Positions 10,800 to 19,707 of a stretch of DNA of 64,000 nt are shown here, piece by piece; positions within the stretch are counted from its first letter, which is position 1; each line of letters starts with the position of its first letter. The notes beneath the pieces are model-generated. The model saw only the letters and a list, made by a program, of their open reading frames with translations. It was not told where the DNA came from and made no database searches. The stretch is from the NCBI GenBank assembly GCA_937924775.1, contig CALDUT010000016.1, positions 1-64,000 on the forward strand, given 5' to 3'. Source of the stretch: an uncultured Gemmata sp. (GTDB taxonomy: Bacteria > Planctomycetota > Planctomycetia > Gemmatales > Gemmataceae). Made by a program: the position numbers and the translations under genes.

Positions 10800-11837
10800 T
10801 CATTCAAACAATGCGGCTTGCGGATTGTCGGATTTCGTTTTGGGGGGCAGTTTCCCGAGCGCCTGATAGGCCCGCGGCATGGCCATGCGACCCCGAGGCG
10901 AACGGGTGATGTACTGCTCGCGTAGCAAATAGGGTTCGATTTCGTCGGTCAGCGTGTCGGAGGCCAGGTTGATGGTCGCCGCGAGAGCTTCCACCCCGGT
11001 GGGGCCGCCACCGTAGAGGTCAATGAGTGTTTCCAGGTACTTGCGGTCGTTTTTGTCGAGGCCGTCGCGATCAACTTCGGCTGTGTCGAGGGCGGCCCGG
11101 GCGATGGCCTCGGTGATAACACCATCGTGCAGGGCGGCAGCGTAGTTTCGCGTCCAGTACAAGCGGGCGTTGGCGATCCGCGGCGTGCCCCGGCTACGGC
11201 GGGCTAATTCCAAGGCGGCTTCGTCCGTGATCGGTGTATTCAATTTGGCCGCATTGACGCGAATGATCTGCGCTAATTCCTCCACAGTGTAGAATTCCAG
11301 ATGCTCGTGCATTTTGAAGCGGTCCCGCATCGGCCCGGACAGCATGCCGCTGCGGGTGGTGGCCCCGATGAGGGTGAACCGCTTCAAGTTCATGGAAATG
11401 GTGCGGGCGGCGATACCTTCGCCTAGCACGATGTCGATGCGGAAATCTTCCATCGCCGGGTAGATGAACTCTTCGACCACCCGCGGCATGCGATGAATTT
11501 CGTCGATGAAGAGAATCGAACCTTCTTCGAGATTGGTCAGAAACGGTAGTAGGTCGGCTGGCTTGGACAGGGCCGGCCCGCTGGTCATCTGAATCGACGT
11601 GCCCAACTCGTTAGGCAGTACGGTGGCGAAGGTGGTTTTGCCCAAGCCAGGGGGGCCATCGAAGATGATGTGGCCCAACGGTTCGCCGAGTTTTTTGGCT
11701 GCGCGGACGGCGATTTCCAGCCGCTCGGCCACTTTCCGCTGACCGATGACTTCGCGGAGGAATTTGGGCCGCAGGGCGGCGTCTTGCTTGTTGGTATCGT
11801 CGGCGGGGGGGCTACTGATCACGGTTTCGCGGGCCAT
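10800..11837 (-). CDS. ruvB: Holliday junction branch migration helicase RuvB
   Basis: This 345-aa protein is the AAA+ motor of the RuvABC complex, which drives branch migration at four-way junctions. It shows Walker A GPPGLGKTT (about residue 62), Walker B with DEIHRMPR, sensor 1 region IGATTRSGMLSGPMRDRF with the arginine finger, and the C-terminal winged helix (GLDKNDRKYLETLIDLYGGGPTGVEALA). The sensor-2 stretch RGTPRIANARLYWTRNYA is slightly divergent from the usual form but intact. An AAGGAA site precedes the ATG. It is last in the order ruvC, ruvA, TIGR03067 gene, ruvB, with a 19-bp gap from the gene before. Confidence 0.97.
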   Translation of the reverse strand: MARETVISSPPADDTNKQDAALRPKFLREVIGQRKVAERLEIAVRAAKKLGEPLGHIIFDGPPGLGKTTFATVLPNELGTSIQMTSGPALSKPADLLPFLTNLEEGSILFIDEIHRMPRVVEEFIYPAMEDFRIDIVLGEGIAARTISMNLKRFTLIGATTRSGMLSGPMRDRFKMHEHLEFYTVEELAQIIRVNAAKLNTPITDEAALELARRSRGTPRIANARLYWTRNYAAALHDGVITEAIARAALDTAEVDRDGLDKNDRKYLETLIDLYGGGPTGVEALAATINLASDTLTDEIEPYLLREQYITRSPRGRMAMPRAYQALGKLPPKTKSDNPQAALFE

Positions 11838-11856
11838 GGTCGGGTTCCTTGGGTAG

Positions 11857-12288
11857 TCATTGTTTCGTGTCGCGTCGGAAAATTAGCAGCATCAGCGGGG
11901 TTTTCTCGGGGGCTTCGAACTTCGTCGGTCGCTCCGGTTTTTCGGAATTCAGGCACAGGATGATGCGGTTGTCGCGGAATTCGTAGATACCGGGGAGCGT
12001 GCGGCCTTTGAACGGTCCATCGGCGCGTGTGGTCAAGTCGATGTGTTGGGGGGTTTTGGTCGGATCGACAGTGATTGTGCCTTTGTCGGAATTATCGCCA
12101 AAGTCGATGACGTAATTTTTGCCGCAGATGATCAGTTTCATGCCCTGAAAGTCGTCGAGATGGTCGCGGCCGGCGAGGTTGGCTTCAGCGATCCGCCAGA
12201 CACCTTGAAACGGCTTCAGTTCGTCGTCAGAGTCGGCTGCCACTGCCGCCGCGAGGACAACCAGTGTTGCGAAGGTTCCGTGAAGCAT
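11857..12288 (-). CDS. TIGR03067 domain protein (secreted, planctomycete-specific)
   Basis: The sequence after the signal peptide (LKPFQGVWRIAEANLAGR, MKLIICGKNYVIDFGD, PGIYEFRDNRIILCL) fits the TIGR03067 family, a small beta-barrel-like domain frequent in Gemmataceae and of unknown function. The ORF track starts at a GTG (12309) that overlaps the ruvA stop. I prefer the ATG at 12288: it has a GGAGG site 9 bases upstream and begins a clean signal peptide (143 aa). The gene sits between ruvA and ruvB on the same strand, which is odd because its product should be exported while RuvA and RuvB are cytoplasmic. Confidence 0.85.
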   Translation of the reverse strand: MLHGTFATLVVLAAAVAADSDDELKPFQGVWRIAEANLAGRDHLDDFQGMKLIICGKNYVIDFGDNSDKGTITVDPTKTPQHIDLTTRADGPFKGRTLPGIYEFRDNRIILCLNSEKPERPTKFEAPEKTPLMLLIFRRDTKQ

Positions 12289-12305
12289 GGTCAGAATCCT
12301 CCGGT

Positions 12306-13025
12306 TCACGATGACCCTTTGTTGGCGAAGATGAGGGCGAGAGCCTCGGCGACGGTGGTGAACCGTTGGCCGCCGGTCACTAAGCGATCCAGCCGGCTGC
12401 GGGCTTCCATCGGGTTTAGCCCCAGCCCCATCAGTGCCAAATAAACGTCTTCAATGATCTGGCCAGGGCTTTCGGGGGCTACCGCAGGGTCGGCGGGTTC
12501 CTCCGTGGCTACGGGTTTCTTGTGGCTCGGCTTGCCCTTCTTGCTGCTGGTTTCTTCAGCGGTTGCTGGCGTGGCGGCGTCGTCGGCGGCGGGCAACATC
12601 GTGAATTTCGTCACTTTGCGTTTGAGTGTGGTGACAATTTGCTCGGCCGTGGTCGCACCGATGCCCGGCAGCAGCGAGAGCCATTTCGTATCTTGCCGGC
12701 TGATGGCATCGGCGATGGCTTTGACCGAATGGGCTATCGCCTTCAGGGCTTTCTTGACGCCGATTTTCTCCACTGTGCAAAACAGTTCGAAGAATTCCAG
12801 CTCCAGTTCGCTGTTGAAGCCAATGCGCCGCGGAACAAACTTGCTGCCCGCGGAGTTTCCTTCAATATACTCCGTGATGTGCAACGTGATTTCTTGACCC
12901 ACACGCCGTTGGATCTGCCGCCGCACGGCTTCGGGTACCAGCACCTGATATTCCAACGGTCCGACTTGCAGACGAACTTCGTCGTCGAGTACCCGCGTCA
13001 GCAGGCCAGTCATTTTGGTGATCAT
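12306..13025 (-). CDS. ruvA: Holliday junction branch migration protein RuvA
   Basis: This 239-aa protein is the junction-binding subunit that loads RuvB. Domain I (OB fold) covers about residues 1-65 (MTGLLTRVLDDEVRLQVG). Domain II has the helix-hairpin-helix motifs (CTVEKIGVKKALKA and LSLLPGIGATTAEQIV). The C-terminal domain III ends with LMGLGLNPMEARSRLDRLV. The linker between II and III is unusually long and rich in Lys, Pro and Glu, which makes it longer than the roughly 200 aa of typical RuvA. A GGAGG site lies 9 bases before the ATG. It is 39 bp downstream of ruvC and probably in one transcript with it. Confidence 0.95.
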   Translation of the reverse strand: MITKMTGLLTRVLDDEVRLQVGPLEYQVLVPEAVRRQIQRRVGQEITLHITEYIEGNSAGSKFVPRRIGFNSELELEFFELFCTVEKIGVKKALKAIAHSVKAIADAISRQDTKWLSLLPGIGATTAEQIVTTLKRKVTKFTMLPAADDAATPATAEETSSKKGKPSHKKPVATEEPADPAVAPESPGQIIEDVYLALMGLGLNPMEARSRLDRLVTGGQRFTTVAEALALIFANKGSS

Positions 13026-13064
13026 GTGCGATCCTCCGGGGAAGCGTCGTCACGCGCTTGTGTG

Positions 13065-13676
13065 TCAGGCGGTTTCGTCGAGCGGGTCGGAGTTCTCGCC
13101 GAAAAGCACGCGCCGGTTGACGCCAGTGAAAGTCGCGGAGCGGGCACCACCCAGGAGGTTTCGGCCAGCGTTGGTGGCGAAATAATGGCACAGCGCCACC
13201 GCCAGTGCATCGGCCACATCGGCAGGCTGAGGCGGTTCGGCCAACCCCAGCTCGCGAGCAATGGCGTGTTGCATCTGCTCTTTGCTCGCTCGCCCGTTGC
13301 CGGTGATGGTCTTCTTCACCTGGGTGGCGGCGTAACTGACCACTGGAAGATTCCGCTGCGCCCCGGCGAGCAATAAAACGCCGCGGGCATGCGCCATCAG
13401 AATGCCCGTGCGGGGGTGGTCGTAGTGCGCGTAGAGTTGTTCCACCGCGATCGCGGCCGGGTCACACTGCCCGATCACTTCGCACAAACCCGCATAGAGC
13501 GTTTGCAAGCGTTGGGCTATGTCTACTGCCGAGCGGTTCTCGCCTGAGCGAATCACGCCCGCTTCGACGATGCGGGGACCACGGTCCGCCGCTTCCAGGA
13601 CACCGTAACCGGTGAGGTGTAAGCCGGGGTCTAACCCCAAAATCCGCAGCGGTCGGGGACAGCCGAGGGAATTCAT
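13065..13676 (-). CDS. ruvC: Crossover junction endodeoxyribonuclease RuvC
   Basis: This is the resolvase that nicks Holliday junctions held by RuvAB. The track ORF is 298 aa, but the RuvC fold begins at MNSLGCPRPLRILGLDPG. The ATG at 13676 has a strong AAGGTGAT site directly upstream, giving 203 aa, a slightly long RuvC. Acidic catalytic residues are visible: the Asp of GLDPG, the Glu of IAVEQLY, and the C-terminal pair in DVADALAVALCHY. The RNase-H-fold core is complete. It heads the ruvC-ruvA-TIGR03067-ruvB block. Confidence 0.96.
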   Translation of the reverse strand: MNSLGCPRPLRILGLDPGLHLTGYGVLEAADRGPRIVEAGVIRSGENRSAVDIAQRLQTLYAGLCEVIGQCDPAAIAVEQLYAHYDHPRTGILMAHARGVLLLAGAQRNLPVVSYAATQVKKTITGNGRASKEQMQHAIARELGLAEPPQPADVADALAVALCHYFATNAGRNLLGGARSATFTGVNRRVLFGENSDPLDETA

Positions 13677-13710
13677 ATCACCTTCCCCCCAACAACCGCC
13701 CCAATTTCTC

Positions 13711-13821
13711 TTATGCGCAATCGGAGGGGCGTTTGCAAATGTCGGTAGTAAGGAATTTCCGGAATTTTTTGCCGTCGCCGCAAGGGCCCTGTGCTTGGGG
13801 GCCGATGGTCGAAAACGCCAT
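13711..13821 (-). CDS. Possible 36-aa SEC-C-like small ORF
   Basis: This ORF is too short for the track. It reads MAFSTIGPQAQGPCGDGKKF then RKFLTT..., with a GPCGDGKKFRKF core that resembles the CxCGSGKKFKKC core of SEC-C zinc motifs with the last cysteines lost. It lies between cysS and ruvC on their strand. There is no good ribosome-binding site and no upstream domain, so it could be a remnant or chance. I treat it as weakly supported. Confidence 0.25.
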   Translation of the reverse strand: MAFSTIGPQAQGPCGDGKKFRKFLTTDICKRPSDCA

Positions 13822-13914
13822 CCTGGGCACCCCGGGGGTGATGACCCTCGCTCCGTGGTATGGCCGGACCGATGCCGCGGTCCCTGGAACTCAGCGAAGT
13901 TGCTCGCGTCGCGG

Positions 13915-15510
13915 TTACTGCACCCGCCAGGTGGTTTTGTCGGGGTGATCTTCGAGGACAACCCCCAATTCTCCCAAACGCGACCGGATGAGGTCGGATT
14001 GTTCGAACAAGGCTTTCTTGAGGGGGTTGTCTTTGGCCGCCTCTTTGGCCGCTTTGCGGAGGTTGTGGCGAAGGTCTAACAGGAGCTGCATCAGGCCGCC
14101 GACCAATTCATTGCCCCCGCCGATGTCTTTTTGCGGCGGCGGGGCCACGAATAACCCCAAAATCGACGACAGTTCCCGCAGCACTGCTGCGGCCCGGCCC
14201 AACGCCAGCACCTTCTCCATGTTGCGTGCGCCAGATTCCAAGCCGCTTTTATCAACAAAGCGATTCAGCAGCGAGACGAATTCGTACAGAACCCCCACTG
14301 CGCCACCGGTGTTGAAATCGTCTTGCATGTAGTCGTGAAAGCGGCCCCAGAGAACCGGAATTTGCTCGGCCAGTTCGGGGATTGGCCAGCCTTTGGCGAT
14401 GTCCGCGGCTGGGGGCCAGCGTTCGCTCATCTGCGACGGCAGAGTGTAGAAGCTTTCGCCCCGGAGCCGTTCGTAGCGCTCAAAGAAACGATAGAAGGTT
14501 TGAATGGACTCGGCCGCCTCCACAAGGCCCTGCGGCAGCGGGGTTTTCGGGTTGTTCCAATCCCAGATGCCCAAATCGATCGGAGTGCGGTAGTGGGTTT
14601 TGAGAATGAAGAACCGCAACACTTCGCCAGAAACGTGCTTCAGCGCATCCGCGACGTTCAGCACATTCCCCAGCGAGCCGGCCATTTTGGCATCTTTGCC
14701 GTCTTTGTCTTTGAGTTTGAGCAGTCCATTGTGCATCCAGAAGCGGGCGAAGGGTTTGCCCGTCCAACTTTCGCTTTGGGCCAATTCGTTTTCGTGGTGG
14801 GGGAATTGCAAGTCGAGCCCGCCGCCGTGGATGTCGAGAGTTTCGCCCAATTCGTGGATGGCCATACACGTGCATTCGATGTGCCAACCAGGACGGCCGC
14901 GGCCGCATTGGAAGGGGCTGTCGAACTGCACTTCCAGGGGTTCACCCAGTTTGCATTTCCACAACGCGAAATCCCCGGGGTTGCGTTTCTTGGGGTTGGG
15001 TTCTAGGCGAGCCCCGGCTTCCATTTGCTCTGGGTCGCGGTGCGTCAGTTTGCCGTAATCGTCGTCTTTACTGACATCGAAGTAGACACCATCCTCCACT
15101 TCGTATGCAAAGTCTTTGTGGATAAGATCTTGGATAATTTCGATCATGCCGCGAATATACTGCGTCGCCCGGGGAAAGCGGTCGATGCCGGTGACGTTGA
15201 GGGCCTTGAGGCACGCGAAATAATCGTGCATCATTCGTTCGGCCAGCGCTGGAACCGTGGTCCCCAGTTCCTGCGCCCGGGCGATCAGTTTATCGTCCAC
15301 ATCGGTGATGTTGACCACCCATTTGACGGGATAGCCCAGATAGGTGAGGTACCGTTTGACCGTGTCGAAAATAACCGGGCCGACCATGTGGCCGATATGG
15401 CTGGGCTTGTACACCGTCGGGCCGCAGACGTACATCGTCACCGGTTCGCCAGGCCGCTTGGAAAACGGCTCCTTCTTCCGGGAAAGCGTGTTGTACACAT
15501 GCAAAGACAT
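13915..15510 (-). CDS. cysS: Cysteinyl-tRNA synthetase
   Basis: This 531-aa class I aminoacyl-tRNA synthetase charges tRNA-Cys. Visible signatures are MYVCGPTVY (zinc-binding Cys), PSHIGHMVG (HIGH motif), WHIECTCMAI and GGGLDLQFPHHENELAQSE (remaining zinc ligands). The KMSKS loop reads KMAGSLGNV, so the second Lys is replaced. The C-terminal region (helical DALR-like and tail) is present. The length is somewhat above the usual 460-500 aa. An AAAGGA site precedes the ATG. The gene is upstream of and co-oriented with ruvC, separated by 238 bp. Confidence 0.95.
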   Translation of the reverse strand: MSLHVYNTLSRKKEPFSKRPGEPVTMYVCGPTVYKPSHIGHMVGPVIFDTVKRYLTYLGYPVKWVVNITDVDDKLIARAQELGTTVPALAERMMHDYFACLKALNVTGIDRFPRATQYIRGMIEIIQDLIHKDFAYEVEDGVYFDVSKDDDYGKLTHRDPEQMEAGARLEPNPKKRNPGDFALWKCKLGEPLEVQFDSPFQCGRGRPGWHIECTCMAIHELGETLDIHGGGLDLQFPHHENELAQSESWTGKPFARFWMHNGLLKLKDKDGKDAKMAGSLGNVLNVADALKHVSGEVLRFFILKTHYRTPIDLGIWDWNNPKTPLPQGLVEAAESIQTFYRFFERYERLRGESFYTLPSQMSERWPPAADIAKGWPIPELAEQIPVLWGRFHDYMQDDFNTGGAVGVLYEFVSLLNRFVDKSGLESGARNMEKVLALGRAAAVLRELSSILGLFVAPPPQKDIGGGNELVGGLMQLLLDLRHNLRKAAKEAAKDNPLKKALFEQSDLIRSRLGELGVVLEDHPDKTTWRVQ

Positions 15511-15841
15511 AAGGGAAATCCTTTCTCAACCGCACCGCTCAGGGATGATGATTTCACCCTCGCTTCCACTGGTCCCTCGACCATCACGGCCGAAAGTCCC
15601 AATTATGTTGCCCCCCAGAGAGCCGCAGCCGGGTGGGTTTCGGCCTCGGGGCCGGCTGGTCGGGGCTTGGGGTCACCCGTCGATGGTCAGGCTCCGAGGG
15701 ATTGGATGACGCCCTATTTTCTCATCTAATTCTCATCTTTTGATGGTGAAAGCTTCTGAATCCAGGACATTCATCTCGCGGTGTGTGATCTGGGCCGATG
15801 GGAACGATGAGGTCGCGGGTTCGTTCCCCCCGTATCAGACA
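15511..15841. other. Intergenic region, nothing firm
   Basis: About 330 bp between ispF and cysS, both on the minus strand. A stretch near 15810-15835 (GGTCGCGGGTTCGTTCC) looks like the T arm of a tRNA, but the T stem is imperfect and no acceptor or anticodon arm can be paired with it. The region close to 15511 should hold the cysS promoter. No ORF here looks coding. Confidence 0.45.
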
Positions 15842-16345
15842 TCAGACGGTATCCGCCACTGAAGCTTCGCGCCGCTGCACCAGAACCACGGCGTGGCAGC
15901 CGATAGCTTCGCCGCGGCCAATGTGGCCGACGTTTTCGCCGGTTTTGGCTTTCACGTTCACGCACGCCGCGGGCAGCCCTAACAGCCGGGCGAGGTTATC
16001 GCGGATGGCGGCTTTGATCGGTCCCAGTTTAGGCTCTTGGGCAAAAATGGTGATGTCGGCATTCCCCGGTTGCCAGCCGAGGCGATAGAGCCGCTGGAGG
16101 GTTTCGCTCAGGAAGCGTTCCGATGGGGCGTCTTTCCACCGTGGGTCGGTGTCGGGGTAAGCATCACCAATATCGCCTTGCCCTGTGGCCCCCAGCAACG
16201 CATCGGTGAGGGCATGCAAGACAACGTCGGCATCCGAATGGCCGACCAAGCCGCGGCTGTGAGCAATCCGGATACCGCCGAGGATCAACGGGCGACCTTC
16301 GGCCAAGCGGTGGGTGTCGTGGCCACTTCCGATGCGGACGTTCAC
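15842..16345 (-). CDS. ispF: 2-C-methyl-D-erythritol 2,4-cyclodiphosphate synthase
   Basis: This 167-aa enzyme closes the ring in the MEP isoprenoid pathway, converting CDP-methylerythritol 2-phosphate to MEcPP with release of CMP. Family motifs are complete: RIGSGHDTHRL (metal-binding Asp-x-His), SDADVVLHALTDALLGA, GDIGDAYPDTDP, and the C-terminal VKAKTGENVGHIGRGEAIG. The start is GTG with a GAGAGGAAC ribosome-binding site. It stands alone; ispD is not next to it. Confidence 0.96.
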   Translation of the reverse strand: MNVRIGSGHDTHRLAEGRPLILGGIRIAHSRGLVGHSDADVVLHALTDALLGATGQGDIGDAYPDTDPRWKDAPSERFLSETLQRLYRLGWQPGNADITIFAQEPKLGPIKAAIRDNLARLLGLPAACVNVKAKTGENVGHIGRGEAIGCHAVVLVQRREASVADTV

Positions 16346-16581
16346 TAGTTCCTCTCACAAAGCTGCTTTCATTTTTCCGCGAAAAACGGCGTGCACATGT
16401 CCGAATTGTACCGCGAACTCAGACGAAGGCACAATGCGGACCCGATGCAGGCTCCCCAGACATCCGGCGCTGGGGCCGAAGTTCCGCAGGCCATGAACAG
16501 GCCGAAGTTGAAGAAAATGTGGGAATTGTGTCAGGATTCTCCAGTCCTCTTCGTGTAATAAGGTGGAAGGTGAACCGCTTT

Positions 16582-17127
16582 ATGGCTCTCCCGGCGCATG
16601 TCATCGTGCAAATCCTTCTGCGTGAACGCCTTCGGGTAACCACGCTCGCAGCGGCGATTGCGCGCGATGGGCACGTCGCGGACGACATTTTCCAACAGGT
16701 TGTTCTGGCGGCGTTAGAAAATTGCTCGCATTTCAAAGGGCACGATCACATTTTGCCGTGGGCCTTACGAGCGGCCCGACACCGGGCGTTAGACTACGCC
16801 AAAAGCAAGCAGTTGCGGCCCCTGCCCGACGAAGTGCTGGATTTGCTGGAAGCCCCGAGGGGCGAACTGGGCGACGTGGCTTGGAGCGATCAGGGCGAGG
16901 CACTGCACCATTGCCTCAATCGGCTCACCCCATCGGCCCGCACGCTACTGCAACTGAAATACGGAGAAGGACTTACGGTCGCCGCGATTGCTGCCCGGCT
17001 GAACCGCACCGCCGACGCCGTCTACCAGAGCCTATCGCGGATTCACAAACTGTTACGCAATTGTGTGCAAACCCGTTTAGGGCTCATACCCGCCACGGCG
17101 AACGCCCGATGTGAGGGAGAAGGGTGA
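16582..17127 (+). CDS. ECF-type RNA polymerase sigma factor
   Basis: Region 2 is visible in VADDIFQQVVLAALENC and the following WALRAARHRALDYAKSK. Region 4 is visible in LLQLKYGEGLTVAAIAARL and ADAVYQSLSRIHKLLRNC, a helix-turn-helix for the -35 element. The protein is about 181 aa from the ATG at 16582, which has a GGAAGG site; a GTG at 16570 is an alternative, and the track start further upstream is unlikely. The last four bases (GTGA) overlap the start of the next gene, a FecR-like protein, giving the usual planctomycete sigma/membrane-partner pair. It probably responds to an envelope signal. Its targets may include the DUF1559 gene downstream. Confidence 0.88.
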   Translation: MALPAHVIVQILLRERLRVTTLAAAIARDGHVADDIFQQVVLAALENCSHFKGHDHILPWALRAARHRALDYAKSKQLRPLPDEVLDLLEAPRGELGDVAWSDQGEALHHCLNRLTPSARTLLQLKYGEGLTVAAIAARLNRTADAVYQSLSRIHKLLRNCVQTRLGLIPATANARCEGEG

Positions 17128-18467
17128 ACCCGAACGCATCCCCCATCGACGAACTGTTTGTTCGTTACTGGGATGGGACGTTACCCCCGGACGACCAAGA
17201 TCGGCTCGCCGCCCTTCTGGCGAGCGATCCGGTGGCGCGCACACAGTTCCAACTCCTTTGCCAACAAGCTCTTGCGGCAGTAGAGCTGCCGGCGTGGGAA
17301 GCTGCGTCGGATGCCTTAATGGCCCTTGGGACCTCGCCGGTGGTACCCGCGACGCATCGTCCCAGCTCGCCCCTCTCACCATCGAAGCGGTGGTCGCGGC
17401 GACGTGTGCTGGGGCTGGTCGGCGGGGGCTTGGCTGCAGGACTTGGTGGCTTGGCCCTGTATCGCTGGTGGGGGGCGGATGGTACGGACCAACTGCGGCT
17501 GCAACAGGCCCGCGGAACCGTCCAGCTCCGCGATCAGCGGGGGCAAACCCTGTCCGTGGAGAAACCCCTACCACCGAACGCCACCGTAGCGACCCTCGGC
17601 CTCGAATCGACCGCCACCCTTGCTTATTCCGATGGAAGTCGGCTCACCCTCAACAGCGATTCGGCCATCACGCTGCGTGGCTCCACACGCCATTTGCATT
17701 TGACACAAGGTTCTGCCAGTGCTGTCGTTCTGCCACAGCCGGCGGGGGTTGAACCGTTGGTATTGGCCACGCCGCAGGTGGTGCTACCAGGGCTCAGCGG
17801 TGTGGCCTTGTCGATGGGAGAAGTGGCGCGTGCCACGGAAGTAGGGGTCCACCAAGGGGTGATCGCGGCTCGGCGACCTGGTGGCGAAGTCTTGGCCGAT
17901 TTCCGGCAGGGTGAACTCCACGTCGTTCATGCCGATGGCCGGCACACCAAAGAACCGCTGCCGACCACCCCGACGGAGTACCGCCGCGACTTCACCCAAC
18001 CGTTGCCCGAAGATTGGGCCGTGGGCCTCCGCGAATTGTGGGACACGGAATTTGTGGTCCGCCCTGAATGGTGGCCGGACCCCTACCACAACTTCAGGGT
18101 GATGCACCAAATCCGCTCCGATAAGCAGTGGAACCGCGGGTTCTTCACCCTTTATCCGACCTCGGAAATCCACGTGCGTTATTGGATCGATCGCCCCGGA
18201 GCCGGGCAGTTGTGCGTCTGCGTGCGAACCTCGCGCACGGTCTCGTCGCCCACCGGGGTGCTGGAAGTCAACGAGGCGTTTGTCGATGCCCGGTCGCGGG
18301 AATGGCAATGGCTGAAAGTCCGTGCCGCCGACATGCTGGCCAACAAAGAAGCGCCGCGGTTCCGCGACCCGTGGGTGGCGTTTTTGCTCGTGTTCAACAC
18401 CTACGAGGAAGACCTTGGCTTGAAAGTAGCCGAAATCCGCGTCGTCGGCCCCCGACCTCCGGTTTAG
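17124..18467 (+). CDS. FecR-like membrane protein, partner of the ECF sigma factor
   Basis: This 447-aa protein starts at a GTG that overlaps the sigma-factor stop (GTGA), so translation is coupled. Residues 1-65 ([21 protein letters not shown]) resemble the cytoplasmic anti-sigma/zinc-finger-like segment of planctomycete FecR proteins. One membrane helix follows [18 protein letters not shown]. The periplasmic part has FecR-type beta repeats ([29 protein letters not shown]) and a C-terminal beta-sandwich that may bind a ligand. I infer that it holds or activates the ECF sigma factor. No zinc-ligand cysteines are seen in the N-terminus. Confidence 0.82.
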   Translation: MNPNASPIDELFVRYWDGTLPPDDQDRLAALLASDPVARTQFQLLCQQALAAVELPAWEAASDALMALGTSPVVPATHRPSSPLSPSKRWSRRRVLGLVGGGLAAGLGGLALYRWWGADGTDQLRLQQARGTVQLRDQRGQTLSVEKPLPPNATVATLGLESTATLAYSDGSRLTLNSDSAITLRGSTRHLHLTQGSASAVVLPQPAGVEPLVLATPQVVLPGLSGVALSMGEVARATEVGVHQGVIAARRPGGEVLADFRQGELHVVHADGRHTKEPLPTTPTEYRRDFTQPLPEDWAVGLRELWDTEFVVRPEWWPDPYHNFRVMHQIRSDKQWNRGFFTLYPTSEIHVRYWIDRPGAGQLCVCVRTSRTVSSPTGVLEVNEAFVDARSREWQWLKVRAADMLANKEAPRFRDPWVAFLLVFNTYEEDLGLKVAEIRVVGPRPPV

Positions 18468-18559
18468 GCCGACCTCCGGGGATTCTCATAGCGATTGGAT
18501 TGTGTCTGACTCGACCTTTTCTTTTCCTATTCTTTTCCGGTATTGTTGAGGACTCTCCC

Positions 18560-19618
18560 ATGGTCCGACGAAGAACGTTAGGCTTTACTCTGATTGAACT
18601 TTTGGTGGTGATTGCCATTATTGCGATCCTGATTGGGCTATTGCTGCCCGCGGTGCAGAAGGTTCGGCAAGCCGCGGCCCGGACGCAATCGTCCAACAAT
18701 CTCAAGCAGATCGCCCTGGCGATGCACAGCTACCAGGACGCGGTCGGCATGTTGCCCCACAATGGGACGTGGGAATACACCTGGTGGGCGTTTGGCCCGC
18801 CGTGGCAACTGAACCCGCCCCGGCCACAGATGGCGGAAGGTTGTAGCTGGCCGTACAAGATTTTGCCGTATATCGAACAGCAAAACCTGTACAACACCTG
18901 GAGTTTCACAGTTCCGATCAAGACCTTCCTCGACCCGGGGCGGGGCGGCTCAGGCCTGGCCGCTGACATGTTCAATCCCAACGATCTGCAGTCGATCCGC
19001 CGGGCTGGTCCGGTCACGGATTATGCCGCCAATGGTATGGTGATCGACTCGGGGGCCAATACCGTGGCTCCCAACACGGTGGACCCCAACTGGACCAGTT
19101 CTCCGGCCAACTGGCGATTGAGCCGACGGCGATTGGAAAACATCGCCGATGGTACGTCGAACACCGTGCTGCTGGGGCAAAAAGCGATGGCCACCCAGGT
19201 GTACAACAACCGCGGGGTGGGTAACTTCACCATGACCAACGGAGCCACTCGCGGCAAAAACGACGAACCCATCACCGAAGCTGGCCCCTGCGTGATGGGG
19301 CTGACGCGGGCCAACGGTCCAGACACCATGTGGTACGCCGCGGGCGACAATCCGAATAACGTCCCCTTTGTCGATGTGATCCCCGGTCAGCGCTTCAAAG
19401 TCCGCTCCGATTGGACGTCGTGGTATCGCTTCATCTTCGAAGTGGTCCAAGACCGGCCCGACCTCGACGCGTGGAACCGCTGGGGCGGGCCATATCCCGG
19501 CGGGGCCCTGATGGCGATGGCCGATGGCAGCATCCGCACCATCCGCTACGGCGTCCCGGTGGAAACGGTCATCATGGCCTGCACGCCCAACGGGGGTGAA
19601 GTTTATAATCTCGACTGA
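18560..19618 (+). CDS. DUF1559 type-IV-pilin-like (G/H) major prepilin protein
   Basis: The track ORF (496 aa) is too long. The true start is the ATG at 18560 with a GAGGAC site, giving 352 aa. The N-terminus is a prepilin peptidase site and helix ([19 protein letters not shown]). The DUF1559 region continues from [17 protein letters not shown] and ends with the family C-terminal [19 protein letters not shown]. These proteins are hugely expanded in Planctomycetes and are thought to form surface fibres or pseudopili. The gene follows the ECF/FecR pair by 92 bp on the same strand and is followed by an intrinsic terminator. Confidence 0.93.
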   Translation: MVRRRTLGFTLIELLVVIAIIAILIGLLLPAVQKVRQAAARTQSSNNLKQIALAMHSYQDAVGMLPHNGTWEYTWWAFGPPWQLNPPRPQMAEGCSWPYKILPYIEQQNLYNTWSFTVPIKTFLDPGRGGSGLAADMFNPNDLQSIRRAGPVTDYAANGMVIDSGANTVAPNTVDPNWTSSPANWRLSRRRLENIADGTSNTVLLGQKAMATQVYNNRGVGNFTMTNGATRGKNDEPITEAGPCVMGLTRANGPDTMWYAAGDNPNNVPFVDVIPGQRFKVRSDWTSWYRFIFEVVQDRPDLDAWNRWGGPYPGGALMAMADGSIRTIRYGVPVETVIMACTPNGGEVYNLD

Positions 19619-19634
19619 GCCTGGATGAAGTGTC

Positions 19635-19669
19635 AACACCGCTCCCGATGTGCGGGCGCGGTGTTTTTC
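19635..19669 (+). terminator. Rho-independent terminator after the DUF1559 gene
   Basis: A 7-bp stem ACACCGC/GCGGTGT (extended by an outer A-T pair) closes a loop that itself can form CCC/GGG. A run of T follows at once (GTGTTTTTC). It lies 16 bp after the DUF1559 stop and 38 bp before the lipoprotein start, so the lipoprotein may need its own promoter or read-through. Confidence 0.8.
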
Positions 19670-19707
19670 ATTCCTCCCTCATTATTCTTCCTGTCGGAGA
19701 AGCTCTC

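Noticed and set aside
15805-15838. tRNA-like T arm (GGTCGCGGGTTCGTTCC) upstream of ispF's stop side
   Set aside because: The T stem has a C-C mismatch, and no acceptor, D or anticodon arms can be paired, so I do not call a tRNA or tRNA fragment.
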